DNA of 64,000 bases. Origin: Corallococcus interemptor (lineage in GTDB: Bacteria > Myxococcota > Myxococcia > Myxococcales > Myxococcaceae). The stretch spans positions 20,216 to 84,215 of the forward strand of contig NZ_RAWM01000028.1 in assembly GCF_003668875.1 (NCBI RefSeq). Reading direction: 5' to 3'. Position 1 is the first letter of the stretch. Every line of letters starts with the position of its first letter. The translations under genes were made by a program, and so were the position numbers. The notes under the pieces were generated by a model. That model was not told the origin of the DNA. It ran no database searches and worked only from the letters and a program-made list of their open reading frames with translations. Below are positions 32,508-40,094 of the stretch, in pieces.

Positions 32508-33752
32508 TCATGTCCTGCTCCTGAGGACGTCTCCGTCCAGGACGAACGCCCCGGGTACCCCGTCTGGAGCGTGTCCCAATCCAGCCAGCCTCCGCGCGGA
32601 TTCACCGTCCGACTCACGGCACAGCAGCGCGACTTCACGGCGTCCCAGGCTCACGCACAGCGGGCCTCCGCCCGTGGCGGCCTCCAGCCTGCGGCGCTGG
32701 GCCTTGGTGAGCAGCCGCGCGCCGTCGTGTCCGTCTCCGCCCGTCACCGCCCAGATGCCGGAGAACGCCTCCGCCAGCCGCACCTCGCCCTGGTCGATGA
32801 CGACGGGGCGCACGTCCGCGGGCCGCAGCTCCAGGTTGTGCCACGCCGCCGCGTCCACCGCTTCGGCCGTGAGCCCGGCGTCCTTCAGCGCGGAGACCGG
32901 CAGGTAGCGCACGAACTCCGCGTCCTCCAGCACGTAGAAGACCTCCAGCCCCGCGGGCCCCGGACGGAACAGCGCGCCCTGCGTCCCCGCCACGAAGCCC
33001 CGGGGCCGCAGCACCGGGCGCAGCGCTTCAAGAGACACACCGACGGACAGACCGCCCAGCCGTGAAGCCAATGCCTCCACGTGCGCGGTGAGCCCCTGCG
33101 TGCCCGGCGCGTCACGGTACGCGGCGTACAGCGACCCCACGTCCACGCGGCCCACGCCTCCCGAGGCCAGCTTCACCAGCAGGTCGCGGCCCTGGCGCCG
33201 GAAGCCCACGCCCGCTCGGCCCAGCGCGGCGGTGAGCGCGGCGGTGAACTCCGGGCGCAGCACCTGCTCCTCGGGCGCGGGCAGCGGAGGCAGGTCCGCG
33301 GCCTCCAGCTCCGCGCGCAGCAGCTTCGCCTCCGCGTCGAAGGGGTCCCGCTCCACGGCCTCGGCCACGTAGGCGCGAGCCCGAGCGCCCTCCCCCTGCC
33401 GCAGCGCGAGCACGGCCAGGACCTTCAGGGCCTCCGGATCGCCAGGGCTCAGGACCAGAGCCTCGCGCAGCTCGGCCTCCGCCTCGCGGTGCCGCTCCAA
33501 CCCCAGCAGCGCTCGCGCGAGCCCCAGGCGCACCTGGAGGTCCTTGGGGAAGTCACGCCGCAGGGTCTGCATGAGCGGCAGCGCTTCCCGCTCCGCGTCC
33601 GCGTTGACCAGCGCATGCGCCAGGGTGAGGCGCAGCGTGGGGCCGGGCGTGCGCGCGGCCTCGGCACGCAGCGCCTCCAGCTCCGCCGCGCCGAGCACTT
33701 CACCCGCCTCCACCTTGCGGCGCAGGCGCTCCAGTTCCGCCGGGGAAATCAC
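32508..33752 (-). CDS. TPR protein with C-terminal DUF1444/YtpQ-like domain
   Basis: This 414-residue cytoplasmic protein begins at GTG 33752. Residues 25-155 are tetratricopeptide repeats (LRLTLAHALVNADAEREALP, VRLGLARALLGLERHREAEA, ALKVLAVLALRQGEGARARA). From about 165 onward, LRPEFTAALTAALGRAGVGF, FVRYLPVSALKDAGLTAEAV and AWHNLELRPADVRPVV resemble the DUF1444 (YtpQ) pattern. Function is unknown. It lies 40 bp downstream of the hybrid kinase on the same strand and may share its transcript. Confidence 0.6.
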   Translation of the reverse strand: MISPAELERLRRKVEAGEVLGAAELEALRAEAARTPGPTLRLTLAHALVNADAEREALPLMQTLRRDFPKDLQVRLGLARALLGLERHREAEAELREALVLSPGDPEALKVLAVLALRQGEGARARAYVAEAVERDPFDAEAKLLRAELEAADLPPLPAPEEQVLRPEFTAALTAALGRAGVGFRRQGRDLLVKLASGGVGRVDVGSLYAAYRDAPGTQGLTAHVEALASRLGGLSVGVSLEALRPVLRPRGFVAGTQGALFRPGPAGLEVFYVLEDAEFVRYLPVSALKDAGLTAEAVDAAAWHNLELRPADVRPVVIDQGEVRLAEAFSGIWAVTGGDGHDGARLLTKAQRRRLEAATGGGPLCVSLGRREVALLCRESDGESARRLAGLGHAPDGVPGAFVLDGDVLRSRT

Positions 33753-33792
33753 GCGCGGACTCTAATGGTCCATGCCCGGAGCGCCCAGCCCC

Positions 33793-35883
33793 TCAATGGG
33801 TCGCGTCGTGCAGGTCCGTCTGCCCGGCGGGCTCGTCCTCGCCCCGGAGTTGAGAGAGGAAGTCGTCCAGGGCGCCCACGTCGATGGGCTTGCGGAAGAC
33901 AGCGTCCACCTGCGCGAGGTTCGCGCGGTTCTGTCCCCGCACGTCCATGCCGGTGACGATGGCCAAGAGCGCGTGGGGCGTGCGCTGCCGCAGCTCGCGC
34001 GCCAGCTCCCAGCCCGTCATCTCCGGCATCACCGCGTCCAGCAGCGCGGCGTCGTACGGATTCTTCTCCCACATGTGCTGGGCCACGTCCGGGCTGTGCG
34101 CCACCTGCACGTCGTAGCCCTCCTCGCCCAGCACCTCCGCCATCATCCGCGCGTTGTCCAGGTCGTCGTCCACCACCAGCACGCGGCGCGCGCGCTGGGG
34201 CACGCGTGGCATGCGTCCCATCGCGGGCGTGGGCCGCGGCCCGGTGCCAGGCATGGGAGAGGGCTCCAGGGCCTCGCTGAAGCGCGGCAGCCGCACGATG
34301 AAGCTCGCGCCCGAGCCGTCGCGCCGGTTCTCCACCGTCAGCTCTCCGCCCCAGCGCTGCACCTGCGTGCGCGCCACCGCCAGGAACAGCGAGAACTGCG
34401 GCGCCCCCGGGTCGCGGCGCAGCGGATCGAAGAGGCCCGCCAGCTCATCCTGCGTGTAGGGCCGTCCCCCGTCGTCGATGCGCAGGTCCAGCCAGTCCCC
34501 TCCGGCCGGACGGGAGTGGACCACCAGCGTGCCGCCCCCCTCCATCCGGTCGCGCGCGGACAACATCAGGTTGACGATGAGCTCGCGGAAGAAGCCCGCG
34601 TCCGCCTTCACGCCCCAGGGGAAGCCCAGGTCCAGCTCGGTGTGCACCGGGTGCTCGCGCTGCTCCAGTTCGCCCCGGGCCAGCTCCAGCGCCTCGCGCA
34701 CCGTCTGGTCCACCGGCACGTTGGCCAGGCGCTCCTCGGTGCGCTGCACGCTGAACTCCTGCAGCCGCGCCACCAGCTCGCCAATCTGGCGCACCGTCTT
34801 GTCCAGCGAGTCCACGTGCTCGGGCTTGTACTCGCGCCGCAGGAGCGTGATGCGCAGCCGCAGCACGTTGAGGAAGTTGTTGAGCGCGTGCGCGGCGCCG
34901 CTCGCCAGCTGTCCCAGCGCCTGCTGCCGGGTGCGCCGCAGGAGCTGTCCCTGGAGCCTGCGCACCTCGTCGTGCGCGTTCTCCAGGGCCTTGGTCTTCA
35001 CCGCCGCCTCCGTGCGGTCGCTGAAGGTCTGGATGACGCCGGCGAGGACATGGTCCTCCTCCCACACCGGCGTGGCGCTCATCTCCAGCGTGGCGTCCCC
35101 GCCTCCGGGGCGCTCCACCTGCATCATCACGCCGCGCACCGGGGCCTTCTCCCGCAGCGCGCGCAAAAAGGGCATGTCCTGCACCTTGAAGGGCTCTCCC
35201 GTGGGGTGCCGCGCGTTGACCTGCGAGAGCACGGGCCCCAGCGTGCCGGCGGCGCGCGCGCCCACCACCGCGCGCATGGGCACGCCCATCAGGCGGCTCA
35301 CCGGCGGCGAGGCGAAGGACACCATGCCGTCCGTCTCCGCCAGGAGGATGCCCACCTCCACGTGGTTGAGCACCGACTCCATCACCGCGGCCTCGCGGAA
35401 GCGCACCTCCTCCGTCTTGAGCACGCGCGCGTAGGAGGCCTGCGCGGACGCGTCCGCCTCCCACACCAATTCCGACACCAGCTCCGCCACGTCCGCGTGG
35501 ATGACGCCGCCGTTGCGGCGCGCATAGACGTAGAGCAGCACCTCCTGGAGCGACTTGAACTCGCGGGTCAGGTCCTCCGGCTCGAAGTTCTGGTCGTACC
35601 GGAAGGCCCCGTGCGAGCGCACCACCTCCGGCCACAGCCGCACCGCGTCCTCGCCCCGGTCCTGGAGCAGGCGGGCAAGCTCATCCAACAGATGGCGCAG
35701 CGGCGCGCGCAGGTCCCGGCCGGGGACCTCCACCTCGTACGTCTCCGCGCGCAGGCGCTTGGACCACAGGCGCGTGATGCGCTCGCCCTCGTCCGAGAGC
35801 AGGCCTGACAGCGCGGCGATGGCGTCATGGGAAGAAGGCACGCTCAAGGGCGCACGATGCGCACGCCCCGCTCGCCCGGCCAC
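33793..35883 (-). CDS. Hybrid histidine kinase with degenerate ATP-binding domain
   Basis: From GTG 35883 this is 696 residues; GTG 35841 (MPSSHDAIAALSG) is an alternative start. Domains are an RsbRD-N-like helical bundle (about 20-130), PAS (165-290), HisKA (about 315-390; His332 in AAHALNNFLN), HATPase (400-535) and a receiver (567-685). The receiver is complete (VVDDD, Asp616 in ALLDAVMP, Lys in FRKPI). The ATPase is not: the N box reads NLMLSARD (Ser for Asn), G1 reads DDGGRPY rather than DxGxG, and the G2 GLGL is FSLFL. Autokinase activity is doubtful, and the receiver may be served by another kinase. A TPR gene follows. Confidence 0.82.
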   Translation of the reverse strand: MAGRAGRAHRAPLSVPSSHDAIAALSGLLSDEGERITRLWSKRLRAETYEVEVPGRDLRAPLRHLLDELARLLQDRGEDAVRLWPEVVRSHGAFRYDQNFEPEDLTREFKSLQEVLLYVYARRNGGVIHADVAELVSELVWEADASAQASYARVLKTEEVRFREAAVMESVLNHVEVGILLAETDGMVSFASPPVSRLMGVPMRAVVGARAAGTLGPVLSQVNARHPTGEPFKVQDMPFLRALREKAPVRGVMMQVERPGGGDATLEMSATPVWEEDHVLAGVIQTFSDRTEAAVKTKALENAHDEVRRLQGQLLRRTRQQALGQLASGAAHALNNFLNVLRLRITLLRREYKPEHVDSLDKTVRQIGELVARLQEFSVQRTEERLANVPVDQTVREALELARGELEQREHPVHTELDLGFPWGVKADAGFFRELIVNLMLSARDRMEGGGTLVVHSRPAGGDWLDLRIDDGGRPYTQDELAGLFDPLRRDPGAPQFSLFLAVARTQVQRWGGELTVENRRDGSGASFIVRLPRFSEALEPSPMPGTGPRPTPAMGRMPRVPQRARRVLVVDDDLDNARMMAEVLGEEGYDVQVAHSPDVAQHMWEKNPYDAALLDAVMPEMTGWELARELRQRTPHALLAIVTGMDVRGQNRANLAQVDAVFRKPIDVGALDDFLSQLRGEDEPAGQTDLHDATH

Positions 35884-36015
35884 CCGTCCCCCGTTTCCCC
35901 GCTGCGCGGCAATGTCCGGCGCTCCACACGGACGCTCGCATCATGGGCACCGGGCGCCCGCCTGCCCGGCCGCCCTGGCCGCGGGGAGCGACCGTCCCCA
36001 CCTTCCCCGGCACGG

Positions 36016-36801
36016 ATGAGCGTGAAGGAGCACAAGAAGAACGAACTGGAGCAGCCCGAGGTCTCCCAGCAGGCCATGGCGCAGCTGTTCCGTGGCGAGC
36101 TCAGCCGCTCGGACACCTGGCGGACGCGTCTGGACACGACGACGAACTGGGCGCTCACCACGACGGCGGCGGTCATCTCCTTCGGCTTCGCGACGCCGCA
36201 GAGCTCGCACGTCACGTTCCTGGTGGGCATCTGGATGGTGGTGTCCTTCCTGCTCATCGAGGCGCGGCGCTACCGCTACTACGACCTGTGGAACCGCCGG
36301 GTGCGCCTGTTGGAGGACGGCTGGTGGGCGCCGATGCTGCGGCGCGAGCCGGTGGATCCGGACGCGCTGCGCGAATTGGCGGTGGAGATGTCCCGGCCGC
36401 AAATCCAGCTGTCGCTGCTGTCCGCCATCGCGACGCGGCTCAACCGCGCGTACGGGCCCATCCTCATCGTCCTGTTGGTGACCTGGTTCTTCAAGGTCTA
36501 CAGCCACCCGCGGCCACCGCGAGACTTCGGGGACTTCTTGGACCGTGCGCACGTGGCCTGGATTCCCGGCCCGGTGGTGATGGGCGCGCTGGTGTTCCTC
36601 ACCGTGGCGGCGGCGTACCTCTTCACCGCGTCCTTCTTCATCCGGGCGCCGCTGGGCGAGCTGCGCACCCGTCCCCGCGGACGCCGGGCCGCGCTCTGGG
36701 AGGCCTTCTACCGGCCCTACGCCATCCAGCGCCGCAAGCGCCCGAGGCCCCCGGGCGCGCGAGCCAGCACGCCGCGCCCGCCGGCCCCGTTCGAGCACTG
36801 A
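36016..36801 (+). CDS. DUF2270-like integral membrane protein
   Basis: This 261-residue protein has four predicted transmembrane segments at about 45-60, 63-80, 150-167 and 190-215 (for example VTFLVGIWMVVSFLLIEA, GPILIVLLVTWFFKVY, VVMGALVFLTVAAAYLF). Conserved DUF2270 features include the N-terminal LFRGELSRSDTWRTRLDTTT, NWALTT, EARRYRYYDLWNRRVRLLE and a basic Pro-rich cytoplasmic tail. Function is unknown. ATG 36016 was chosen because the conserved part starts there. It is divergent from the hybrid kinase and convergent with the GNAT toxin. Confidence 0.8.
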   Translation: MSVKEHKKNELEQPEVSQQAMAQLFRGELSRSDTWRTRLDTTTNWALTTTAAVISFGFATPQSSHVTFLVGIWMVVSFLLIEARRYRYYDLWNRRVRLLEDGWWAPMLRREPVDPDALRELAVEMSRPQIQLSLLSAIATRLNRAYGPILIVLLVTWFFKVYSHPRPPRDFGDFLDRAHVAWIPGPVVMGALVFLTVAAAYLFTASFFIRAPLGELRTRPRGRRAALWEAFYRPYAIQRRKRPRPPGARASTPRPPAPFEH

Positions 36802-36825
36802 AGTCGTGGACGTGGCAAACGAAAG

Positions 36826-37395
36826 CTAGAAGGCCTGCTGTTCTGCGGCGAGCAGGACCTTCATCGCGATCAACATTTTTCGCGGCCAGGACTGCTGATC
36901 AGGAAGCACCTCATACCCGTACTTCGAATAGAAGGCCTGGGCGTGCTCATCCTTGGCATCGACGATGATCGCCACACCTCCACCCTGGCGGCTTATCTCC
37001 ATCGCGCGCAGATGAGCGTCACCCAGCAATGACTCGCCAATGCCAAATCCCCGGCAAAGACGATGACGTGCAAGCCGACCAATCAAGACCGCAGGATAGG
37101 CCCGGTAACTTGGCATCCGCTTGCTGCGAGTCACCTGACGAAACGTGTCAGAGGAAACTTCGCAAAGGGCCAGTGTATAGAACCCTAGAACAGGCGGTAG
37201 GTCAGGGCGTTCCTCTGGACGCGGCAGTACCCAGGTCCGGTTGACGTCAGCCTCGTTGTTCTGGCCTGCGGACTCGCGGAAAAAGCGATTGAGCTCTTCA
37301 TGCTCGCACTCGAAACCACTTCTCCCATCCATGCGAGTCCGCAGCCGAAACGGAGGCAGGGCAAGAGCCTGCGAAGCAGAACCAGACGAGGGCAT
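36826..37395 (-). CDS. GNAT acetyltransferase toxin, TacT-like
   Basis: TacT-type toxins acetylate the amino acid on charged tRNA and stop translation. This 189-residue GNAT protein shows the type features: CEHEELNRFFRESAGQNNEA, TWVLPRP, VLGFYTLALCEVS, YPAVLIGRLARHRLCRGFG, the acetyl-CoA loop RGFGIGESLL, IIVDAKDEHAQAFYSKYGYE with the likely catalytic Tyr, and a C-terminal MLIAMKVL. All catalytic segments look intact. The presumed antitoxin gene lies 38 bp upstream on the same strand. Base composition is clearly less GC-rich than the rest of the window, a sign of recent transfer. Confidence 0.85.
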   Translation of the reverse strand: MPSSGSASQALALPPFRLRTRMDGRSGFECEHEELNRFFRESAGQNNEADVNRTWVLPRPEERPDLPPVLGFYTLALCEVSSDTFRQVTRSKRMPSYRAYPAVLIGRLARHRLCRGFGIGESLLGDAHLRAMEISRQGGGVAIIVDAKDEHAQAFYSKYGYEVLPDQQSWPRKMLIAMKVLLAAEQQAF

Positions 37396-37433
37396 GAGTG
37401 CCCGCGGTTCTAACTTGTTCTCCTGGGAATCAG

Positions 37434-37736
37434 CTAGCGACCAGACAAGCGCCGCTTGCGCACCAGCGCCAACAATGCCTCCGTTGGCTTGGAGGGGGCG
37501 TCAATGACTTCGAGGAACCTACCGAAGTCGCGCTCGGACAGGACGATACGCTCCGATTCAGCGGCCTTCACATCTGTGGCCACGCCTTGTTCATGACGTG
37601 CCACCGTCTTGAACTTGCGGCGGGCATGTGTCCCGAGTCGTCCCGAACTCTTCCAGCCAGCGGTCCTGATCAGGAGCCCACAGAGATTCCGCAGAGACTC
37701 TGAGCTACTCATGATGAGCTGCAGCCTTAGTGACAT
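37434..37736 (-). CDS. TacA-like antitoxin (C-terminal half only recognisable)
   Basis: The last ~45 residues (ESERIVLSERDFGRFLEVID, PSKPTEALLALVRKR) match the toxin-binding tail of DUF1778/TacA antitoxins. The first ~55 residues (MSLRLQLIMSSSESLRNLCG and on) lack a clear ribbon-helix-helix domain, which normally binds the operator. Length (100 residues) is near normal, so a patchwork replacement or compensated frameshifts rather than simple truncation may have occurred. The start is uncertain. If expressed it could still mask the toxin but might not repress the operon. Alternatively the true start is further in and this is a remnant. Confidence 0.5.
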   Translation of the reverse strand: MSLRLQLIMSSSESLRNLCGLLIRTAGWKSSGRLGTHARRKFKTVARHEQGVATDVKAAESERIVLSERDFGRFLEVIDAPSKPTEALLALVRKRRLSGR

Positions 37737-38098
37737 CTGTTCGCTCCTCCATGAGTGCGGCGCTGGAATTCATTCCAACGCGGATCGATCGTCGACGATA
37801 TCGGTCGAACAATAGACGCGCGGCCATGGTCGCGCAAGACACGCGCGCCTGCCGTGTCGAATGAATCCGACGCGAGACGTCGGACTTCCCAGGAATATTC
37901 CCGGACGCCCCACCCGCCTGGCCCCTTGGTACAGGGTGCTGCCTTCTCTCTTCTTCGGGAGAATTCGGCATGGGTCCTACTGACTCACAGAGACGTTCGG
38001 GAATTGCTATCCAAACAGGACTCAGCCTTGCCTCCAGTCATGCCCAGGTTTCCAACCCGAGCCGAAAGGTCAAGAATTCGCCAAGGAAAGCAGCTACG
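37737..38098. other. Lower-GC intergenic stretch with two dyads
   Basis: I find no protein-like frame in these 362 bases. Two dyads stand out: TGGAAT-TC-ATTCCA (37764-37777), 28 bases upstream of the antitoxin-like start, and the perfect 12-base palindrome ATCGTCGACGAT (37788-37799). Either could be the operator of the toxin-antitoxin locus. The stretch is less GC-rich than its surroundings and ends exactly at the 3' end of the HEAT-repeat gene, so 37.7-38.1 kb may be the edge of an inserted segment. Confidence 0.45.
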
Positions 38099-40003
38099 TC
38101 AGCCGCTCACCTGCGCCATCAGCGCCATCACCCGCGCTCGCGTGGGGGCCTGGAGGTCCGGCCGCACCGCGATGGCCTGGAGCATCTGGAAGACGGGCGT
38201 GCCGCCTTCCAGGTGCTGCGCCGCGACGGCCAGCAGCGCGGGCTCCTCGCCCGGCGCCAGCCCTCCGGCCACCACCCAGGCCCGCAGCTGCTCCAGCGCG
38301 CCCGCGTCCAGGGTGCGCGTGTTCAGCGCGTCCAGCAGCGCCCGCTGCACGCCCCGGTCCTTCTCCGTCGCCAGCGCGTCCAGCAACAGCCGCGTGGCCA
38401 GTTCCTGAGGCGCGGCGCGCAGCGCGTCCGCCGCCGCGGCCCGCACGTCCGGGGACCCATCGCGCAGGTGCGGCGGCACCACGTCCACCAGCCGCTCCGC
38501 CCGCGTGCCGCCCATCGCCCGAAGCGCGTGCGCGCGCGCCTCGTCCCCGGAGGCCTGCGCCACGGCGGTCTCCAGCGTCCGCACCGCGGCGCGCGCCTCC
38601 GCCGACTCCGGATCCAGGTGCGAGGACCAGACGCCCAGCGCGTAGGACGTGGCCCGCTCCACCGGGACGTCGTGCTCCGTCCGGGCGCGCTCCAGCAGGC
38701 CGTTGATCATCACGCCCGTCTCCGGCTCCGGCTTCGTCAGGAACCCCGCGCGCTGCACCATCATCACGTACGCGCCCGCGTGCTCCCGGGCCTCCGGCGA
38801 CTGGAGGAGCGTGCGCAGCGTGGCCTGCGCCTGCGCGTGGCCCGCGCCCACCAGCAGGTCCAGCATCAGCTCGCGCATGGCGGGCTTCGTGCCCGGCTTC
38901 AGGAACAGGCGCGTCAGTTCCTGGCAGCGCTTCGGCTCCAGCGTCAGCGCCGCGATGGCCCTCCGCGCGAACACGTCCAGGCCCGCGATGGCGTCCGGGC
39001 TGCCGGCGTCCTCCAGTGTCTCCAGCAGCTCATCCACCGTCATGCCGTCCGCCTGGCCGCGCAGCGCCGCCGTCTCCGGATCCAGCTCGAAGGCAATCTG
39101 CGACGGCGTGCGCACCACGAGCTTCTGTTCGTGCGACGGCGGCAGGGGCTGCATCTCCCGCGACTGGTACTTCAGCCGCAGGCGCAGCCGCTTGGACAGG
39201 AGCACGCGCCCATCCGTGCCCAGCGCGTCCAGCACCTCGTCCTGGGTGATGGCGACGAGGCGCCCTTCCGCGTCGCGGTCGAAGGTCGTGAGCGAGCCCA
39301 GCTCCTGCTTCGCCACCGTCGCCGAGCCCGCCGCGCGCAGGCTCTGGTAGCGCGTCCTCCGGCGCGTCAGCCGCGAGCTGTCCCCGGGCTCGAAGGCGAA
39401 CGCCGCCTCCACGTCGCCCGTCTGCGTGGACTCCGTGGTGGTCCAGGACGCAGCGTCGCGCAGCTCGGAGGGGAACAGCTCCGCCGCCAGCGTCTGCGCG
39501 AACTGGCGGAACAGCGGCGGCTCCGCCTCGGAGAAGCGCACCGCCTGGAGCGCGCCGCGCGCATCCAGTTCCAGCCACGCGCTGGCGGTGTCCGGCAGGT
39601 GGGCCTGGAGCGCCGCCGCGTCGGGCAGCAGCGCCTGTCCGGAGAGGACGGCCTCGTGCCGCGCCAGCCGGCGCAGCGTCAGGCGCAGCCGCGTGCCCGT
39701 CGCGCGCGTCTCCAGCGCCTGGAGCGTCAGCTCACCCTCCAGGTGCAGCACGCCCTCCAGCTCCTGGGCCTTCGCGTCCTGCGCCGGCATGGGCAGCGCC
39801 ACGCGCGTCAGGTCATCCCAGACGAGGTGGAACGTGTGCGCCTCGCCCACGCGCCAGCGGAACAGCGGCAGCCGGTGGGAGGACTCCGCGGCCTGCACCG
39901 TCGCGGCGGACGGGGATGACTCGGACAGCCAGAAGGGCAGCGCCCCCAGGCACACCAGGGCACCCAGGCCAGCCACGCCATGAACGAGGGTCGAGCGACG
40001 CAT
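38099..40003 (-). CDS. Exported HEAT-repeat protein with N-terminal beta domain
   Basis: This 634-residue protein starts at ATG 40003 with a signal peptide or anchor (LVHGVAGLGALVCLGALPFW). Residues 45-290 are beta-rich (FRWRVGEAHTFHLVWDDLTR, LEGVLHLEGELTLQALETRA, SKRLRLRLKYQSREMQPL). Residues 320-630 are paired helices of HEAT type (MRELMLDLLVGAGHAQAQAT, RAERLVDVVPPHLRDGSPDV, RAAAADALRAAPQELATRLL). A large N-terminal sheet followed by a helical superhelix is the order found in large lipid-transfer proteins (vitellogenin/MTP), a structural analogy only. The beta-rich exported protein encoded 91 bp upstream is probably its partner. Confidence 0.7.
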   Translation of the reverse strand: MRRSTLVHGVAGLGALVCLGALPFWLSESSPSAATVQAAESSHRLPLFRWRVGEAHTFHLVWDDLTRVALPMPAQDAKAQELEGVLHLEGELTLQALETRATGTRLRLTLRRLARHEAVLSGQALLPDAAALQAHLPDTASAWLELDARGALQAVRFSEAEPPLFRQFAQTLAAELFPSELRDAASWTTTESTQTGDVEAAFAFEPGDSSRLTRRRTRYQSLRAAGSATVAKQELGSLTTFDRDAEGRLVAITQDEVLDALGTDGRVLLSKRLRLRLKYQSREMQPLPPSHEQKLVVRTPSQIAFELDPETAALRGQADGMTVDELLETLEDAGSPDAIAGLDVFARRAIAALTLEPKRCQELTRLFLKPGTKPAMRELMLDLLVGAGHAQAQATLRTLLQSPEAREHAGAYVMMVQRAGFLTKPEPETGVMINGLLERARTEHDVPVERATSYALGVWSSHLDPESAEARAAVRTLETAVAQASGDEARAHALRAMGGTRAERLVDVVPPHLRDGSPDVRAAAADALRAAPQELATRLLLDALATEKDRGVQRALLDALNTRTLDAGALEQLRAWVVAGGLAPGEEPALLAVAAQHLEGGTPVFQMLQAIAVRPDLQAPTRARVMALMAQVSG

Positions 40004-40045
40004 GAAACACTCCGGAAGAAAGTCGAAGGAAGAAGGCGAACCACT

Positions 40046-40074
40046 CCCCGGGGCCGTGGACACAAGCCCCGGGG
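40046..40074 (-). promoter_or_regulatory. Intercistronic GC hairpin
   Basis: CCCCGGGGC (40046-40054) and GCCCCGGGG (40066-40074) form a perfect 9-bp stem with an 11-base loop between the beta-rich gene and the HEAT gene. With no T-run it is more likely an mRNA processing or stability element that tunes relative expression than a full terminator. Confidence 0.4.
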
Positions 40075-40094
40075 TCATGCGAGCCGCGCGCGGC

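Noticed and set aside
37755..38408. Plus-strand frame crossing the low-GC patch into the HEAT gene
   Set aside because: Most of it is antisense to the HEAT-repeat gene, and the part in the intergenic patch has no protein-like pattern.
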